The position numbers were made by a program, and so were the translations under genes. A stretch of DNA of 64,000 nt from UBA6663 sp044226485 (GTDB lineage Bacteria > Chloroflexota > Anaerolineae > Anaerolineales > UBA6663). The notes beneath the pieces are model-generated. The model saw only the letters and a list, made by a program, of their open reading frames with translations, did not search any database and was not told the origin of the DNA. The DNA lies in the NCBI GenBank assembly GCA_044226485.1, contig JBGAGY010000015.1, positions 68,859 through 132,858 of the forward strand, written 5' to 3'. The first letter of the stretch is position 1; each line of letters starts with the position of its first letter. Shown here piece by piece: positions 1-9,172 of this stretch.

Positions 1-633
1 ATCGATCCGGTTCTGAGCCAGGTGCAACTCGCGCAGACGGCTGAGGCTGCCCACATCGGCGGGCAACGACGGGAGGAGCGCGGCAGACGCGCGAAGCTCG
101 ACGAGCGATTGCAGATCGCCGAGCCATGCAGGCCATGAGCCCAGCGGGTTTTCTGAGATGTTGAAGTATCGCAGGCCTTGGGCCTGCGATAGCGATTCGG
201 GCAGGCCGCGCAGGGCGTTGTCGGCCAGGTACAGATAAGTCAGGGTCCGGCTCGCGCGCAGTGATGGTTCTGGCAGCGCGCTCAGCCGGTTATGACCGAG
301 GTCCAGCATGCGCAGCGCCGCAAGACCCTCGAGGCTGCGGCCCAGTTGCTCAAGGCGGTTGACCGAGGCATTGAGCACCTCGAGCCGATCGAGGTCGGCC
401 AGGCGATCGGGAAGCTCGAGCATTTCGTTGTGAAAGACGCTCAAGAAGCGCAGTTCGCGGCACTCGCCGACCCACTCCGGGAGCCGGGGCAGGCGATTGC
501 GATCCAGGTCGAGCGCCTCCCAATCGCGGCGCCCGGGATCGGGCACGGCCTCGAGGTTGTGGCCGGCGACGTCGAGGCCGTTGTCGACAACGCTGGCCCA
601 GCGGCTATGAAGGGGCGGATGTGCGTGGCTCAT
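1..633 (-). CDS. Leucine-rich repeat protein, C-terminus beyond the left edge
   Basis: Reading leftward from an ATG at 633, the frame stays open for 211 codons to the window edge, so the C-terminus is missing. About eight tandem leucine-rich repeats of 22-24 residues are visible, with units such as LDLDRNRLPRLPEW, LDLGHNRLSALPE and LYLADNALRGLPES. The asparagine ladder and LP step are typical of bacterial LRR proteins, which usually act as protein-binding scaffolds. There is no signal peptide; the N-terminus is short and polar. A bulged palindrome (658-676) sits just upstream of the start and may be a regulatory site. The partner and role cannot be told from this fragment. Confidence 0.85.
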   Translation of the reverse strand, partial: MSHAHPPLHSRWASVVDNGLDVAGHNLEAVPDPGRRDWEALDLDRNRLPRLPEWVGECRELRFLSVFHNEMLELPDRLADLDRLEVLNASVNRLEQLGRSLEGLAALRMLDLGHNRLSALPEPSLRASRTLTYLYLADNALRGLPESLSQAQGLRYFNISENPLGSWPAWLGDLQSLVELRASAALLPSLPADVGSLSRLRELHLAQNRID

Positions 634-937
634 CGCTTCACCTTAGCATGATCCGCAGCTTCCGATATCGGGAAGCGCCGGAGGTGGCCGGAGATCAACG
701 AGACCCTGGCATCATCCGGCGACCCCCGGCCCTTCGAGATAGTGTGCAGGCACGACCTGCCGCTCTTTTGGGGCCGCGGATTGCGCAGATTGCGCGGCTG
801 TCGACCGGTTGGCCAGCGAAGGGCGTGGCATTCGGTTCCTATAGCGTCATCGGCATATGCCGCGGCTGATAACTCGCTCGTGGACACTCCCGATTTCGCA
901 ACAACACTGCAGCGTCTCATCGGGGTACACTTCCTTC
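634..937. other. Divergent intergenic region between the LRR gene and moaD
   Basis: About 300 bases separate two divergent genes. Short open frames here lack ribosome sites and recognisable products. The one visible structure is an imperfect palindrome at 658-676 (GCTTCC-GATATC-GGGAAGC, one-base bulge), placed where it could act as an operator for the leftward LRR gene. No convincing -35/-10 pair is seen. Confidence 0.5.
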
Positions 938-1192
938 ATGCAGGTCAACGTCCTCTTCTTCGCCACCCTCAAAGACCGCGCCGGGCTTTCCCGGACGGCC
1001 CTGACTCTTCCCGACGGCGCCACAGTAGCCGCGCTCCGTGAGGCGCTTGCGACTGCCCTGCCGGGCCTGGCTCCCGCCCTGCCCACCGCGCTCGTCTCCG
1101 TCAACCACGAGTACGCCTTCAACGAAGACGCGCTCCACGACAACGACGAGGTCGCGCTCTTCCCACCTGTCTCAGGAGGATGTGGCGATTGA
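938..1192 (+). CDS. moaD: MoaD-like molybdopterin synthase small subunit
   Basis: An 84-residue ubiquitin-fold protein starting MQVNVLFFATLKD. MoaD carries sulfur as a C-terminal thiocarboxylate and, with MoaE, makes molybdopterin. The start at 938 is chosen because the family begins at this beta strand; a longer open frame exists upstream but adds unrelated sequence. The expected tail ALFPPVSGG is present, but three residues (CGD) follow the Gly-Gly before the stop. In canonical MoaD the second Gly is the last residue, so this protein needs trimming or is not a standard sulfur carrier. moaE follows 74 bases downstream. Confidence 0.85.
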   Translation: MQVNVLFFATLKDRAGLSRTALTLPDGATVAALREALATALPGLAPALPTALVSVNHEYAFNEDALHDNDEVALFPPVSGGCGD

Positions 1193-1266
1193 GCGATCGG
1201 AGCGTCGGCGTTTGATCGCCCCGCGCGATCAAGACATCGCCCAGTCTCGCGATCACCCACTCACCC

Positions 1267-1755
1267 ATGACCATGTTTCCCACGATCTTCAAAATCACCA
1301 ACGACATCCTCGACCTTGACGCGCTCGTGGCCGCCATCACGCTGCCCAGCACCGGCGCGGCCTGCGTCTTCACAGGCATGGTCCGCGGCGTGACCACACG
1401 ACCCGACCGGGATTCGATCGGCCCGCATGAGACCACGCGGCTCGAGTACGAGGCCTATGTGCCCATGGCCGAGGCCAAGATGAAACAGGTGGCTGACGAG
1501 ATCCGCGAACGCTGGTCCACCATCGAGGGCATCGCCATCGTGCAGCGCATCGGCCCGCTCGACCCCGGCACGCCGACCGTCCTCATCGCGTGCTCGGCCG
1601 CCCACCGCGACACGGGCGTGTTCGAAGCAGCCCGCTACGGCATCGATCGGCTCAAGGAGATCGTGCCCGTCTGGAAGAAAGAGATCGGCCCCGCCGGCGA
1701 AGTGTGGATCGAGGGTCACTATACGCCCGGCGAGTCGGATAAGCACGTCGGCTAA
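1267..1755 (+). CDS. moaE: Molybdopterin synthase catalytic subunit MoaE
   Basis: A 162-residue protein matching MoaE along its length: an N-terminal ITNDILD segment, a CVFTGMVRG motif, LEYEAYVPMAEAKM, and the C-terminal KEIVPVWKKEIGP region that holds the catalytic lysines. MoaE binds two MoaD tails and converts cyclic pyranopterin monophosphate to molybdopterin. It is probably co-transcribed with moaD. The ATG at 1273 (MFPTIF) is an equally plausible start and neither has a clear Shine-Dalgarno. No other molybdenum-cofactor gene lies in the window. Confidence 0.93.
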   Translation: MTMFPTIFKITNDILDLDALVAAITLPSTGAACVFTGMVRGVTTRPDRDSIGPHETTRLEYEAYVPMAEAKMKQVADEIRERWSTIEGIAIVQRIGPLDPGTPTVLIACSAAHRDTGVFEAARYGIDRLKEIVPVWKKEIGPAGEVWIEGHYTPGESDKHVG

Positions 1756-1762
1756 TGAATTC

Positions 1763-1866
1763 GCCACGAATGACACGAATTGAGACGAATGGGCACGAAG
1801 GACTAACTTCTGGGATCGCATCTCACATGCTATCCGCGGTTCGTGTCCATTGGCGTCATTCGTGGC
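1763..1866. repeat. Long imperfect inverted repeat, CACGAAT word type
   Basis: The left arm (1763-1799) begins GCCACGAATGACACGAAT. The right arm (1840-1866) reads as its imperfect reverse complement and ends CATTCGTGGC, about 40 bases apart. It fills the gap between moaE and the threonine synthase gene. A clearly related element lies at 44731-44813, so this is a dispersed intergenic repeat family rather than a gene-specific site. Confidence 0.8.
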
Positions 1867-1882
1867 TCATGTCCTTCCTATC

Positions 1883-2971
1883 ATGACGACTTTCAAGTGC
1901 ACCAACTGCGGCAAGTTTCAGGCGCTGGCGTTCACGGGCTATCGCTGCCCGGTGTGTACAGGCGTACTGGGTTTGGCCGAAACACCGGGGTTCGATGCCG
2001 GCAAGGTCGAGCCGACCCAAACCGGGGTCTGGCGCTACCGGCACACCTTCGGCCTGCCCGACGAAGCGCCGACCGTCACGCTGGGGGAAGGCAACACGCC
2101 GCTCATCCCGGTCGAGTTGAACGGACGCACGATCCATCTCAAGCATGAAGGGCTCAATCCGAGCGGCGCGTTCAAGGATCGCGGCATGGCCGTGGTCTTC
2201 AGCTGGCTGCGCCATATCGGTGTGACCGACGCGATCGAGGATTCGTCGGGCAACGCCGGAGCTTCTTTCGCGGCCTATGCGGCGCGATCGGGGGTGCGGG
2301 CGCGCGTGTTCGTGCCAGCCTCCGCTGCCGGGGCCAAGCGCAGACAAATCGAGTCTTATGGCGCCGAGCTCGTCGCCGTCGATGGGCCTCGTTCGAAAGC
2401 CGCTGAAGCCGCGCATGCTGCGGCCAACTCCGGAGCCGTGTACGCCAGCCACGTCTTCAATCCGCTTGGCCTGCTTGGAAACGCCACCTGCGCCTACGAG
2501 ATCGTGGCGCAACTCGGGCGAGCGCCGGAGGCCGTGGTCTTGCCGGTGGGGCATGGCACGCTGCTGTTGGGCTTGGCGTATGGCTTCAAGGCGCTTCACG
2601 CAGCCGGCGTCATCGCCGCCCTGCCCCGTCTGATCGCCGTGCAGGCGATCAATTGCGCGCCACTCTGGGCTGTCGCGCAATACGGGCGCGCCGGCATCGG
2701 CTGGGTCACTGAGGGCGAGACGATCGCTGAAGGCATCCGCGTGGTGCTGCCCATTCGCGGCGACGCCGTGCTGGCCGCGATCAGCGAAAGCGGCGGCAGC
2801 GTGGTCGCCGTCGATGAAGAACGGATTCGCCCCGCGCATGCCGTGCTCGCCGCACAAGGCCTCTTCGTCGAGCCCACCAGCGCCACGATCTGGCCTGTGC
2901 TCGTCGACACGCCAGGCGACGTCGTCGGCATCCTCACCGGCCACGGCCTCAAGACGGCCATGACCCTCTAG
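1883..2971 (+). CDS. thrC: Threonine synthase-like PLP enzyme
   Basis: A 362-residue fold type II PLP enzyme. An N-terminal zinc ribbon (CTNCG...CPVC) is followed by GEGNTPL, the PLP lysine motif NPSGAFKDRGM, and the phosphate-binding SSGNAGAS. Threonine synthase converts O-phosphohomoserine to threonine. The start at 1883 is chosen because the longer frame from 1850 runs back into the intergenic inverted repeat, while MTTFKCTNC fits the family start. The glycine-rich loop reads PVGHGTLLLG. No other threonine pathway gene is adjacent, so threonine synthase is the best name but a related beta-elimination or replacement enzyme is possible. Confidence 0.85.
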   Translation: MTTFKCTNCGKFQALAFTGYRCPVCTGVLGLAETPGFDAGKVEPTQTGVWRYRHTFGLPDEAPTVTLGEGNTPLIPVELNGRTIHLKHEGLNPSGAFKDRGMAVVFSWLRHIGVTDAIEDSSGNAGASFAAYAARSGVRARVFVPASAAGAKRRQIESYGAELVAVDGPRSKAAEAAHAAANSGAVYASHVFNPLGLLGNATCAYEIVAQLGRAPEAVVLPVGHGTLLLGLAYGFKALHAAGVIAALPRLIAVQAINCAPLWAVAQYGRAGIGWVTEGETIAEGIRVVLPIRGDAVLAAISESGGSVVAVDEERIRPAHAVLAAQGLFVEPTSATIWPVLVDTPGDVVGILTGHGLKTAMTL

Positions 2972-3074
2972 CCTCACGGGACCGCGCGCAGAAAATTAAG
3001 TCACGGACTCCACAGATTGAAAAGCATCTCCGCCAATCTGCGAAATCCGCGGCAAGAACTCCCGCCGACATCAC

Positions 3075-4250
<1,176 letters not shown>

Positions 4251-4265
4251 AGAAACTCCGATGCT

Positions 4266-6641
4266 TCAGTTCCTGAGGGGTTTGCCGTTCTTGAGCATGT
4301 AGCTGATCCGATCCTGGGTTTTGGGCTCGGTCAGGAGCGAGAGAAAGGCTTCGCGCTCGAGGTCGAGGACGTAGTCCTCGGTCACCCAGGTCGGTTGAGT
4401 CAGATCGCCGCCGGCCAGGACGTGCGCGAGCTTGCGCGCGATCAAGGCGTCGTGAGCGCTGATGAACCTGCCCCAGCGCAGTTGTTCGATCGCCAGCAAC
4501 ATCGCGGCCTTGCCGCGTGACCCGGCAGCGTAGACGCTCGCGGCCCCCCGGTCCGGCGGCACATAGCCGGAGTCGGCCAGGTCGAGGGCGACGCGCCTGG
4601 CGTGGCCGATCAGTTCCTCGTCGTTGGCCACGATCACGTCGTTGGAACCGAGGAAGCCGAGCGCCCGCGCCTGGGCCGCGCTCTCGCTGACTCTGGAATA
4701 GCCGATCGTCTCGAAGACCTTTTGCAGGAAGGGCAGCGGATCGACCCGCGGATCTGCTGCCATGTGCGGCGAGACCACCCGCCTCAGCAACTCCTTGCAG
4801 CCGCCGAGCGCCGGGATGAGGCCGACGCCGGCTTCGACAAAGCCCATGTACGTCTCGGCCGACGCGATCATGCGCGCGCCGGTGAACGCCAGTTCGACCC
4901 CGCCACCGAGCACGCGCTGCCGCGGCGCCGTCACGACGGGCTTTGGCGCGCAGCGCAGGTCAAGCACCCACTGCTGCAGGTCGCGAGCCGCGGCCTCGAG
5001 CGCGACGGGGTCACCGGCCGCCAGGATGAACATGCCGATGTTGGCGCCGAGCGAGAAGTCCTTGCCCTGGTTGGCGATCACCAGCGCCCGCCACTCGTCG
5101 CGCGCCAGCCACTCGAGTGCGGCCTTGCCGATGTCGACCGTGAAGGTGTCGAGGGTGTTGCCCTTCGAGTGGAACTCGAAGCCGAGCACGCCATCGCCCA
5201 AATCGAGCAGGCTGGCCGACGCGTTGCGCTTCAACTCGCGCCGCTGGCCGTCTTCGGTTCGCAGAGACACCGTCTGGCGCGGCCGCTCCACCGGCACGAA
5301 GGTGTGCTTCGTGGGGTGGTAGACCTCACGGCCGCCCTGCCCGCCCCGGTAGAAACCCGTCGCGCCGCTCGTGGCCAATGCCGTCACCCAGTCGGGCACG
5401 ACGATCTCACGCGCCTGCATCAACTCGATGCCGTGCTTCAGGCCGATCGCGTCCCAGATCTCGAACGGGCCGAGCTCGCTGCCGAAACCGTGGCGCAACG
5501 CCTGATCGATGGCGTAGGGCGTCTCGGCGATCTCAGGGATCCGCCGGGCCGCGTAGGCCAGGATCGGCAGCGTCGTCTCGATGATGTAGGCCCCGCCGCG
5601 ATCATCGGCCCACTTCGGCTCGGTGAAGATCTCGCGCAGGCGTTCGGCGAGCGGCAGGTCCTTGGTCGCGCCGATCACGTCGAAGCGCGGCTTGGTCGGA
5701 GGCCGGTGCTCGAGGGTCGCCAGGTCGAGCGCGTGGAAGATCTTGTTGCCGGCGTCGTCCTTGACAGCCTTGTAGAAGCCCTGGCCGGTTTTGTTGCCCA
5801 ACCACTTGCGCGCGAGCATCTCCTGCACGGGTGCCGGCATCTTGAATAGCTCGCGGCTGTCGTCGTCCGGCGCGAGCTCATACAGGTTCGCGTTGACGTG
5901 CGCCATCACGTCAAGGCCGACCAGGTCGGCCAGCCTGAAGGTGCCGGTCTTGGGGTTGCCCACGATCGGGCCGCTGAGGACGTCGGCCTCCTCGACCGAA
6001 TAGCCGTTGTCGAGGGCCGCGATGCTGCGGTACTGGCCGACAAAAGCGCCGATGCGGTTGGCGATGAAGTTGGGCGTGTCGTTGCAGCGCACCACGACCT
6101 TGCCCAAACGCGCCCCTGCGAACGCCTCGAAGGCGTCGACCAGGGCAGGATCGGTGTCGGCCGTTGGGATGACCTCGAGCAGCTTGAGATAGCGCGGAGG
6201 ATTAAAGAAGTGCGTGCCGAAGAACGCGCGTCTGAACTCGGCGCCGCGCTCTGCCGCGATCGATCCGATCGGGATGCCCGAGGTGTTCGTCGTCACCATC
6301 GCGCCCGACTTGCGCAACGGCTCGAGCCTGGCCATCAACGCCTGCTTGGGCTCCAGTTGCTCGATGATGACCTCGATGATCCAGTCCGCTTCGCGCGCGG
6401 CGCGCTCGAGATCATCCTCGGTGTTGCCGAGCGTCACGCGGTCAGCCGCTTCGGGCCCGCTGAGCGCCGCCGGCCTCGCTTTGACCTGCCGCTCCCAGAG
6501 CCCCTTCACCACGGCGTTCCGATCCGCGCCGTCCGCCGGCACATCGAGCAGGGTGACTCTCAGCCCCACGTTGGCGCAATGCGCCGCGATCCCGCCTCCC
6601 ATGGTGCCTGCGCCGATGACCAGGACTCGTTGGATCTGCAT
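4266..6641 (-). CDS. fadB: 3-hydroxyacyl-CoA dehydrogenase / enoyl-CoA hydratase (FadB-like)
   Basis: A 791-residue bifunctional enzyme. The N-terminus MQIQRVLVIGAGTMGGG is the NAD-binding Rossmann motif of 3-hydroxyacyl-CoA dehydrogenase, with the catalytic-region FFGTHFFNPPR. Two C-terminal dehydrogenase domains follow (to about residue 440), then an enoyl-CoA hydratase domain (about 470-720; GANIGMF, GGGVELAFTGARM). This dehydrogenase-first order differs from E. coli FadB and matches the class found with FadA/FadE in many Gram-positive and Chloroflexota genomes. The start at 6641 has GAGG five bases upstream; ATGs at 6644 and 6674 are alternatives. Confidence 0.93.
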   Translation of the reverse strand: MQIQRVLVIGAGTMGGGIAAHCANVGLRVTLLDVPADGADRNAVVKGLWERQVKARPAALSGPEAADRVTLGNTEDDLERAAREADWIIEVIIEQLEPKQALMARLEPLRKSGAMVTTNTSGIPIGSIAAERGAEFRRAFFGTHFFNPPRYLKLLEVIPTADTDPALVDAFEAFAGARLGKVVVRCNDTPNFIANRIGAFVGQYRSIAALDNGYSVEEADVLSGPIVGNPKTGTFRLADLVGLDVMAHVNANLYELAPDDDSRELFKMPAPVQEMLARKWLGNKTGQGFYKAVKDDAGNKIFHALDLATLEHRPPTKPRFDVIGATKDLPLAERLREIFTEPKWADDRGGAYIIETTLPILAYAARRIPEIAETPYAIDQALRHGFGSELGPFEIWDAIGLKHGIELMQAREIVVPDWVTALATSGATGFYRGGQGGREVYHPTKHTFVPVERPRQTVSLRTEDGQRRELKRNASASLLDLGDGVLGFEFHSKGNTLDTFTVDIGKAALEWLARDEWRALVIANQGKDFSLGANIGMFILAAGDPVALEAAARDLQQWVLDLRCAPKPVVTAPRQRVLGGGVELAFTGARMIASAETYMGFVEAGVGLIPALGGCKELLRRVVSPHMAADPRVDPLPFLQKVFETIGYSRVSESAAQARALGFLGSNDVIVANDEELIGHARRVALDLADSGYVPPDRGAASVYAAGSRGKAAMLLAIEQLRWGRFISAHDALIARKLAHVLAGGDLTQPTWVTEDYVLDLEREAFLSLLTEPKTQDRISYMLKNGKPLRN

Positions 6642-6670
6642 CATCACCTCAGTTCGATGGCCCATCGCCA

Positions 6671-7957
6671 TCACACAAACGCCTGCATCCCCGTGATCTC
6701 CCTGCCGACCACCAGGGTGTTGATCTCGTGAGTGCCCTCGTAGGAATAGACGGCCTCCATGTCGGCGAAGTGGCGGGCGACATGGCGGTCGATGAGGATG
6801 CCGTTGCCGCCCATCGTCTCGCGCGCGAGCGCGACGACGCGACGGGCCTTGGATGCGTTGAACATCTTGACCAACGCGGCCTGGCCATCCGACATTTTGC
6901 CGGCGGCGCCGAGCGTGCTCAGCCGCCAGGCCAGGAGTTTCATGGCCTCGAGCTCGGCGAGCATCTCGACAAGCTTGGCCTGGATGAGTTGAAAGCCGGC
7001 GATGGGCCTGCCGAACTGCACGCGGCTCTTGGCGTAAGCGAGCGCGAACTCGTAGGCGGCCTGGGCATGGCCGACGGCGGACCAGGCGACGCCGGCCCGC
7101 GTGGTGGCGAGCACGCGAGCCACGTCCTTGAAGGAGCGGCAGCGCTCGAGCTGGTTCGCGATCGGCACCCGGCAGTCCTTCAGGACGATGTCGGCGTTGG
7201 GCAGCGCGCGCAGGGCGAGCTTGTGCTCGATCCTGGTCGCCTCGAAGCCCGGCGTGCCCTTCTCGACGACGAAGGCGCCCACCTGCCCGGTTTGATCGTC
7301 CTGGGCGTAGATGATGATGATGTCAGCGAAGGTCGCGGCGCCGATCCAACGCTTGGCGCCGTTGAGAACGTAGTGATCGCCGTCGCGTCGGGCCGTCGTC
7401 GCGATGTGCGCGGCGTCTGAGCCGATGTGCGGCTCCGTCAACCCGAACGCGCCGATCAACTCGAGCTTCGCCATCGAGGGCAGCCACCGCCGGCGCTGCT
7501 CCTCAGAGCCGAGCTGGTAGATCGACTGCATCGCCAGGCCCGTCGTCACGCCGAACAGCGTGGCCAACGAACCGTCGCCGCGCGTGAGTTCGTATTGCAG
7601 CACGCCCGTGATCAGCGGCGAGAGGCCCGGGCACCCATAACCCTGGATCGTGCCGCCGCCGATCTCCAACGACGCGAACTTCTTGAACAGATGCAGCGGC
7701 GTCTCGTCCCGCTCCCAGTACTCGCCGATGGTCGGCACGATCTCGACATCGACGAACGCCCTGACGCGATGCCGCAGGACGCGCTCCTCGGGCGTCAACA
7801 GCCCATCGAGGTCGAAGTAGTCGTGAGCGGGATCCAACACGCGCGCGTCCGACACGCCGACTCCAAGGCCCGGCGACACGGGGACACCCTCCACCGAGGC
7901 CTGGGTTTTTTCAGGAGAGGTCGTGGTCGACGAAAGAGGTCGTTTGAATTTGAGCAT
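6671..7957 (-). CDS. Acyl-CoA dehydrogenase
   Basis: A 428-residue acyl-CoA dehydrogenase with the family signatures: FAD-binding FGLTEPHIGSDAA, GAKRWIGAATFAD, the C-terminal catalytic YEGTHEINTLVVGREI, and the helix RVQFGRPIAGFQLIQ. It makes the alpha-beta double bond at the start of beta-oxidation, or acts on a short acyl-CoA such as glutaryl-CoA, which the GTHEIN region would allow. The start MLKFKRP at 7957 is preferred; an open frame upstream to 8200 overlaps tetR and looks non-coding. It is second in the tetR-fad operon and ends about 30 bases before the FadB-like start. Confidence 0.93.
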   Translation of the reverse strand: MLKFKRPLSSTTTSPEKTQASVEGVPVSPGLGVGVSDARVLDPAHDYFDLDGLLTPEERVLRHRVRAFVDVEIVPTIGEYWERDETPLHLFKKFASLEIGGGTIQGYGCPGLSPLITGVLQYELTRGDGSLATLFGVTTGLAMQSIYQLGSEEQRRRWLPSMAKLELIGAFGLTEPHIGSDAAHIATTARRDGDHYVLNGAKRWIGAATFADIIIIYAQDDQTGQVGAFVVEKGTPGFEATRIEHKLALRALPNADIVLKDCRVPIANQLERCRSFKDVARVLATTRAGVAWSAVGHAQAAYEFALAYAKSRVQFGRPIAGFQLIQAKLVEMLAELEAMKLLAWRLSTLGAAGKMSDGQAALVKMFNASKARRVVALARETMGGNGILIDRHVARHFADMEAVYSYEGTHEINTLVVGREITGMQAFV

Positions 7958-8064
7958 CGAGGGCCTCTTGAGGACCGCAGACGGCAGACCGCGGACCATT
8001 GCATTGAACGGCCACAAGGGCCGATGACGACAACCTACCCCGATCCGCCGGATGCGGTCCGCCG

Positions 8065-8691
8065 TCAGATCCGCCCCACCGAGCTCCAGGCCGCCAGCAA
8101 GTCCTGGACGGCTCGGGTGGCAAGGCCGACGGCGCGCTTCTTGCCGCCGGGCATCTGGCGCGCCAGGGCCAGCGAGGCGATGCCGTGCAACGTCGACCAC
8201 AGGATCGTGACGGCATCGTCGAGGTCGACCGCCATGACGGAGCGAGAGTCAGCCCAGGCCTCCAGGGCCGCGCGGGCCTCAGCCAACGCGTGCGCCCCGG
8301 CCTCCCGATAGGTCGCCGCGTCGACGGCCACGCCGGTCAGGCCATGCATGGCTTCATAGAGATCGCGCTCGCCCCAGGCGAAGTTGCAGTAAGCCCGAGC
8401 CAGGTCGCCGGCTGCCGACTCGGGGTCGACGGCACGCTGGCGCGCGGCGTGGAGCCTTGAAGCGAGGGCTTCATACCCGAGGCTGGCCAGCTCGGCCACG
8501 AGGGCGGCCTTGTTCTCGAAGTGCGTGTACAAGACGGGCAGGCTGTATTCGATCCGCTCGGCGAGGCGCCGCATCGTCACGGCCTCCCAGCCTTCGTCGG
8601 CCGCGATCGCGCGGGCCGCTTCGAGGATGGCCTGACGGGTCTTCTGGCGCTCGCGATCGCGCCGGGTCGGGGTCGCCACATCTCCTAACAT
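8065..8691 (-). CDS. TetR-family repressor of the fatty-acid operon
   Basis: A 208-residue TetR regulator. The N-terminal helix-turn-helix reads TRQAILEAARAIAADEG...TMRRLAERIEYSLPVLYTHF, and the C-terminus is a variable ligand pocket of the WHG/TetR_C type. It heads the operon encoding acyl-CoA dehydrogenase, FadB-like enzyme and thiolase, so by analogy with TetR-type fatty-acid regulators it probably senses an acyl-CoA. A perfect 8-3-8 palindrome overlaps its own start codon, pointing to autorepression. The predicted promoter places the transcript start within a few bases of the ATG, so the mRNA may be leaderless. Confidence 0.92.
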   Translation of the reverse strand: MLGDVATPTRRDRERQKTRQAILEAARAIAADEGWEAVTMRRLAERIEYSLPVLYTHFENKAALVAELASLGYEALASRLHAARQRAVDPESAAGDLARAYCNFAWGERDLYEAMHGLTGVAVDAATYREAGAHALAEARAALEAWADSRSVMAVDLDDAVTILWSTLHGIASLALARQMPGGKKRAVGLATRAVQDLLAAWSSVGRI

Positions 8692-8700
8692 CGTTAGGAG
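8682..8700. promoter_or_regulatory. Palindromic TetR operator overlapping the tetR start
   Basis: CTCCTAAC-ATC-GTTAGGAG is a perfect palindrome with 8-base arms. It spans the tetR initiation codon (8689-8691) and lies immediately downstream of the -10 box. A second CCTAACG half-site occurs about 20 bases upstream within the promoter spacer. Position and symmetry fit binding by the adjacent TetR dimer, which would repress the whole fad operon. Confidence 0.75.
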
Positions 8701-8730
8701 AATATATCAGCGTTAGGTTTCAAGAGTCAA
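8701..8730 (-). promoter_or_regulatory. Sigma-70-like promoter of the tetR-fad operon
   Basis: On the minus strand, TTGACT (8730-8725) and TATATT (8706-8701) are separated by 18 bases. The expected transcript start is about 8694, three bases before the ATG at 8691. The promoter is embedded between CCTAACG operator half-sites. Confidence 0.65.
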
Positions 8731-8803
8731 TGAGTAGTATTTGAGAACTCGGGCGGTGGTGGGGGCACGCAGAGCAGCCCGCCCCCACATGTGTCAGACG
8801 GGT

Positions 8804-9172
8804 TCAGGGTTGGGTCGCGCGCCGACGATGCAGACCCCGGGCGCGCGACACCGGAACGACGAACAGGATGCCCGAGTCCGGGGCATCGAGCGGGCCAGTG
8901 ACGGCCTCGGTGGCGGCGATCAGGCCTTCCACGTCGAAGCCGTCCGGGACGACCGTAAACAGCGTGCGGCTCGGATCCTCGCGCGGGCGCAGGAGGCGCG
9001 CCAGCGACGGGATCAGCGGAAGATCTGCGCCGGACGCATGATCGGCCAGGTGGTGGCCCAGGCCAGAGCTCTCGATCGACGTGACGCCGGTCACGCCGGC
9101 AGCCAACCAGGCTTCAAGGACCCCGGGGATGTGATCCTCGGTATCCAGCACCAACACGACGAGCTCAGGCAT
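8804..9172 (-). CDS. Small PII-like / DUF3240-type regulatory protein
   Basis: A 122-residue protein beginning MPELVVLVLDTEDH. The alternating strand/helix pattern (ELVVLVLD; VLEAWLAAGVTGVTSIES; RTLFTVVPD; VEGLIAATEAVTGPL; GILFVVPVSRARG) resembles the ferredoxin-like fold of PII-type proteins. Its start overlaps the stop of the upstream antiporter gene by eight bases, so the two are translationally coupled. By analogy with PII-like proteins encoded beside transporters, it may bind a nucleotide and control the antiporter; this is inference from fold pattern and context. The ribosome site GAGGAG precedes the ATG. Confidence 0.6.
   Translation of the reverse strand: MPELVVLVLDTEDHIPGVLEAWLAAGVTGVTSIESSGLGHHLADHASGADLPLIPSLARLLRPREDPSRTLFTVVPDGFDVEGLIAATEAVTGPLDAPDSGILFVVPVSRARGLHRRRATQP

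Noticed and set aside
1856..2977. A 373-codon minus-strand frame opposite threonine synthase
   Set aside because: It mirrors the threonine synthase gene in a GC-rich codon context and shows no protein family; the plus strand has intact PLP motifs.
4602..5849. A 415-codon plus-strand frame opposite the FadB-like gene
   Set aside because: Shadow frame with His/Arg/Asp-rich low-information translation; the minus strand is a well-conserved enzyme.
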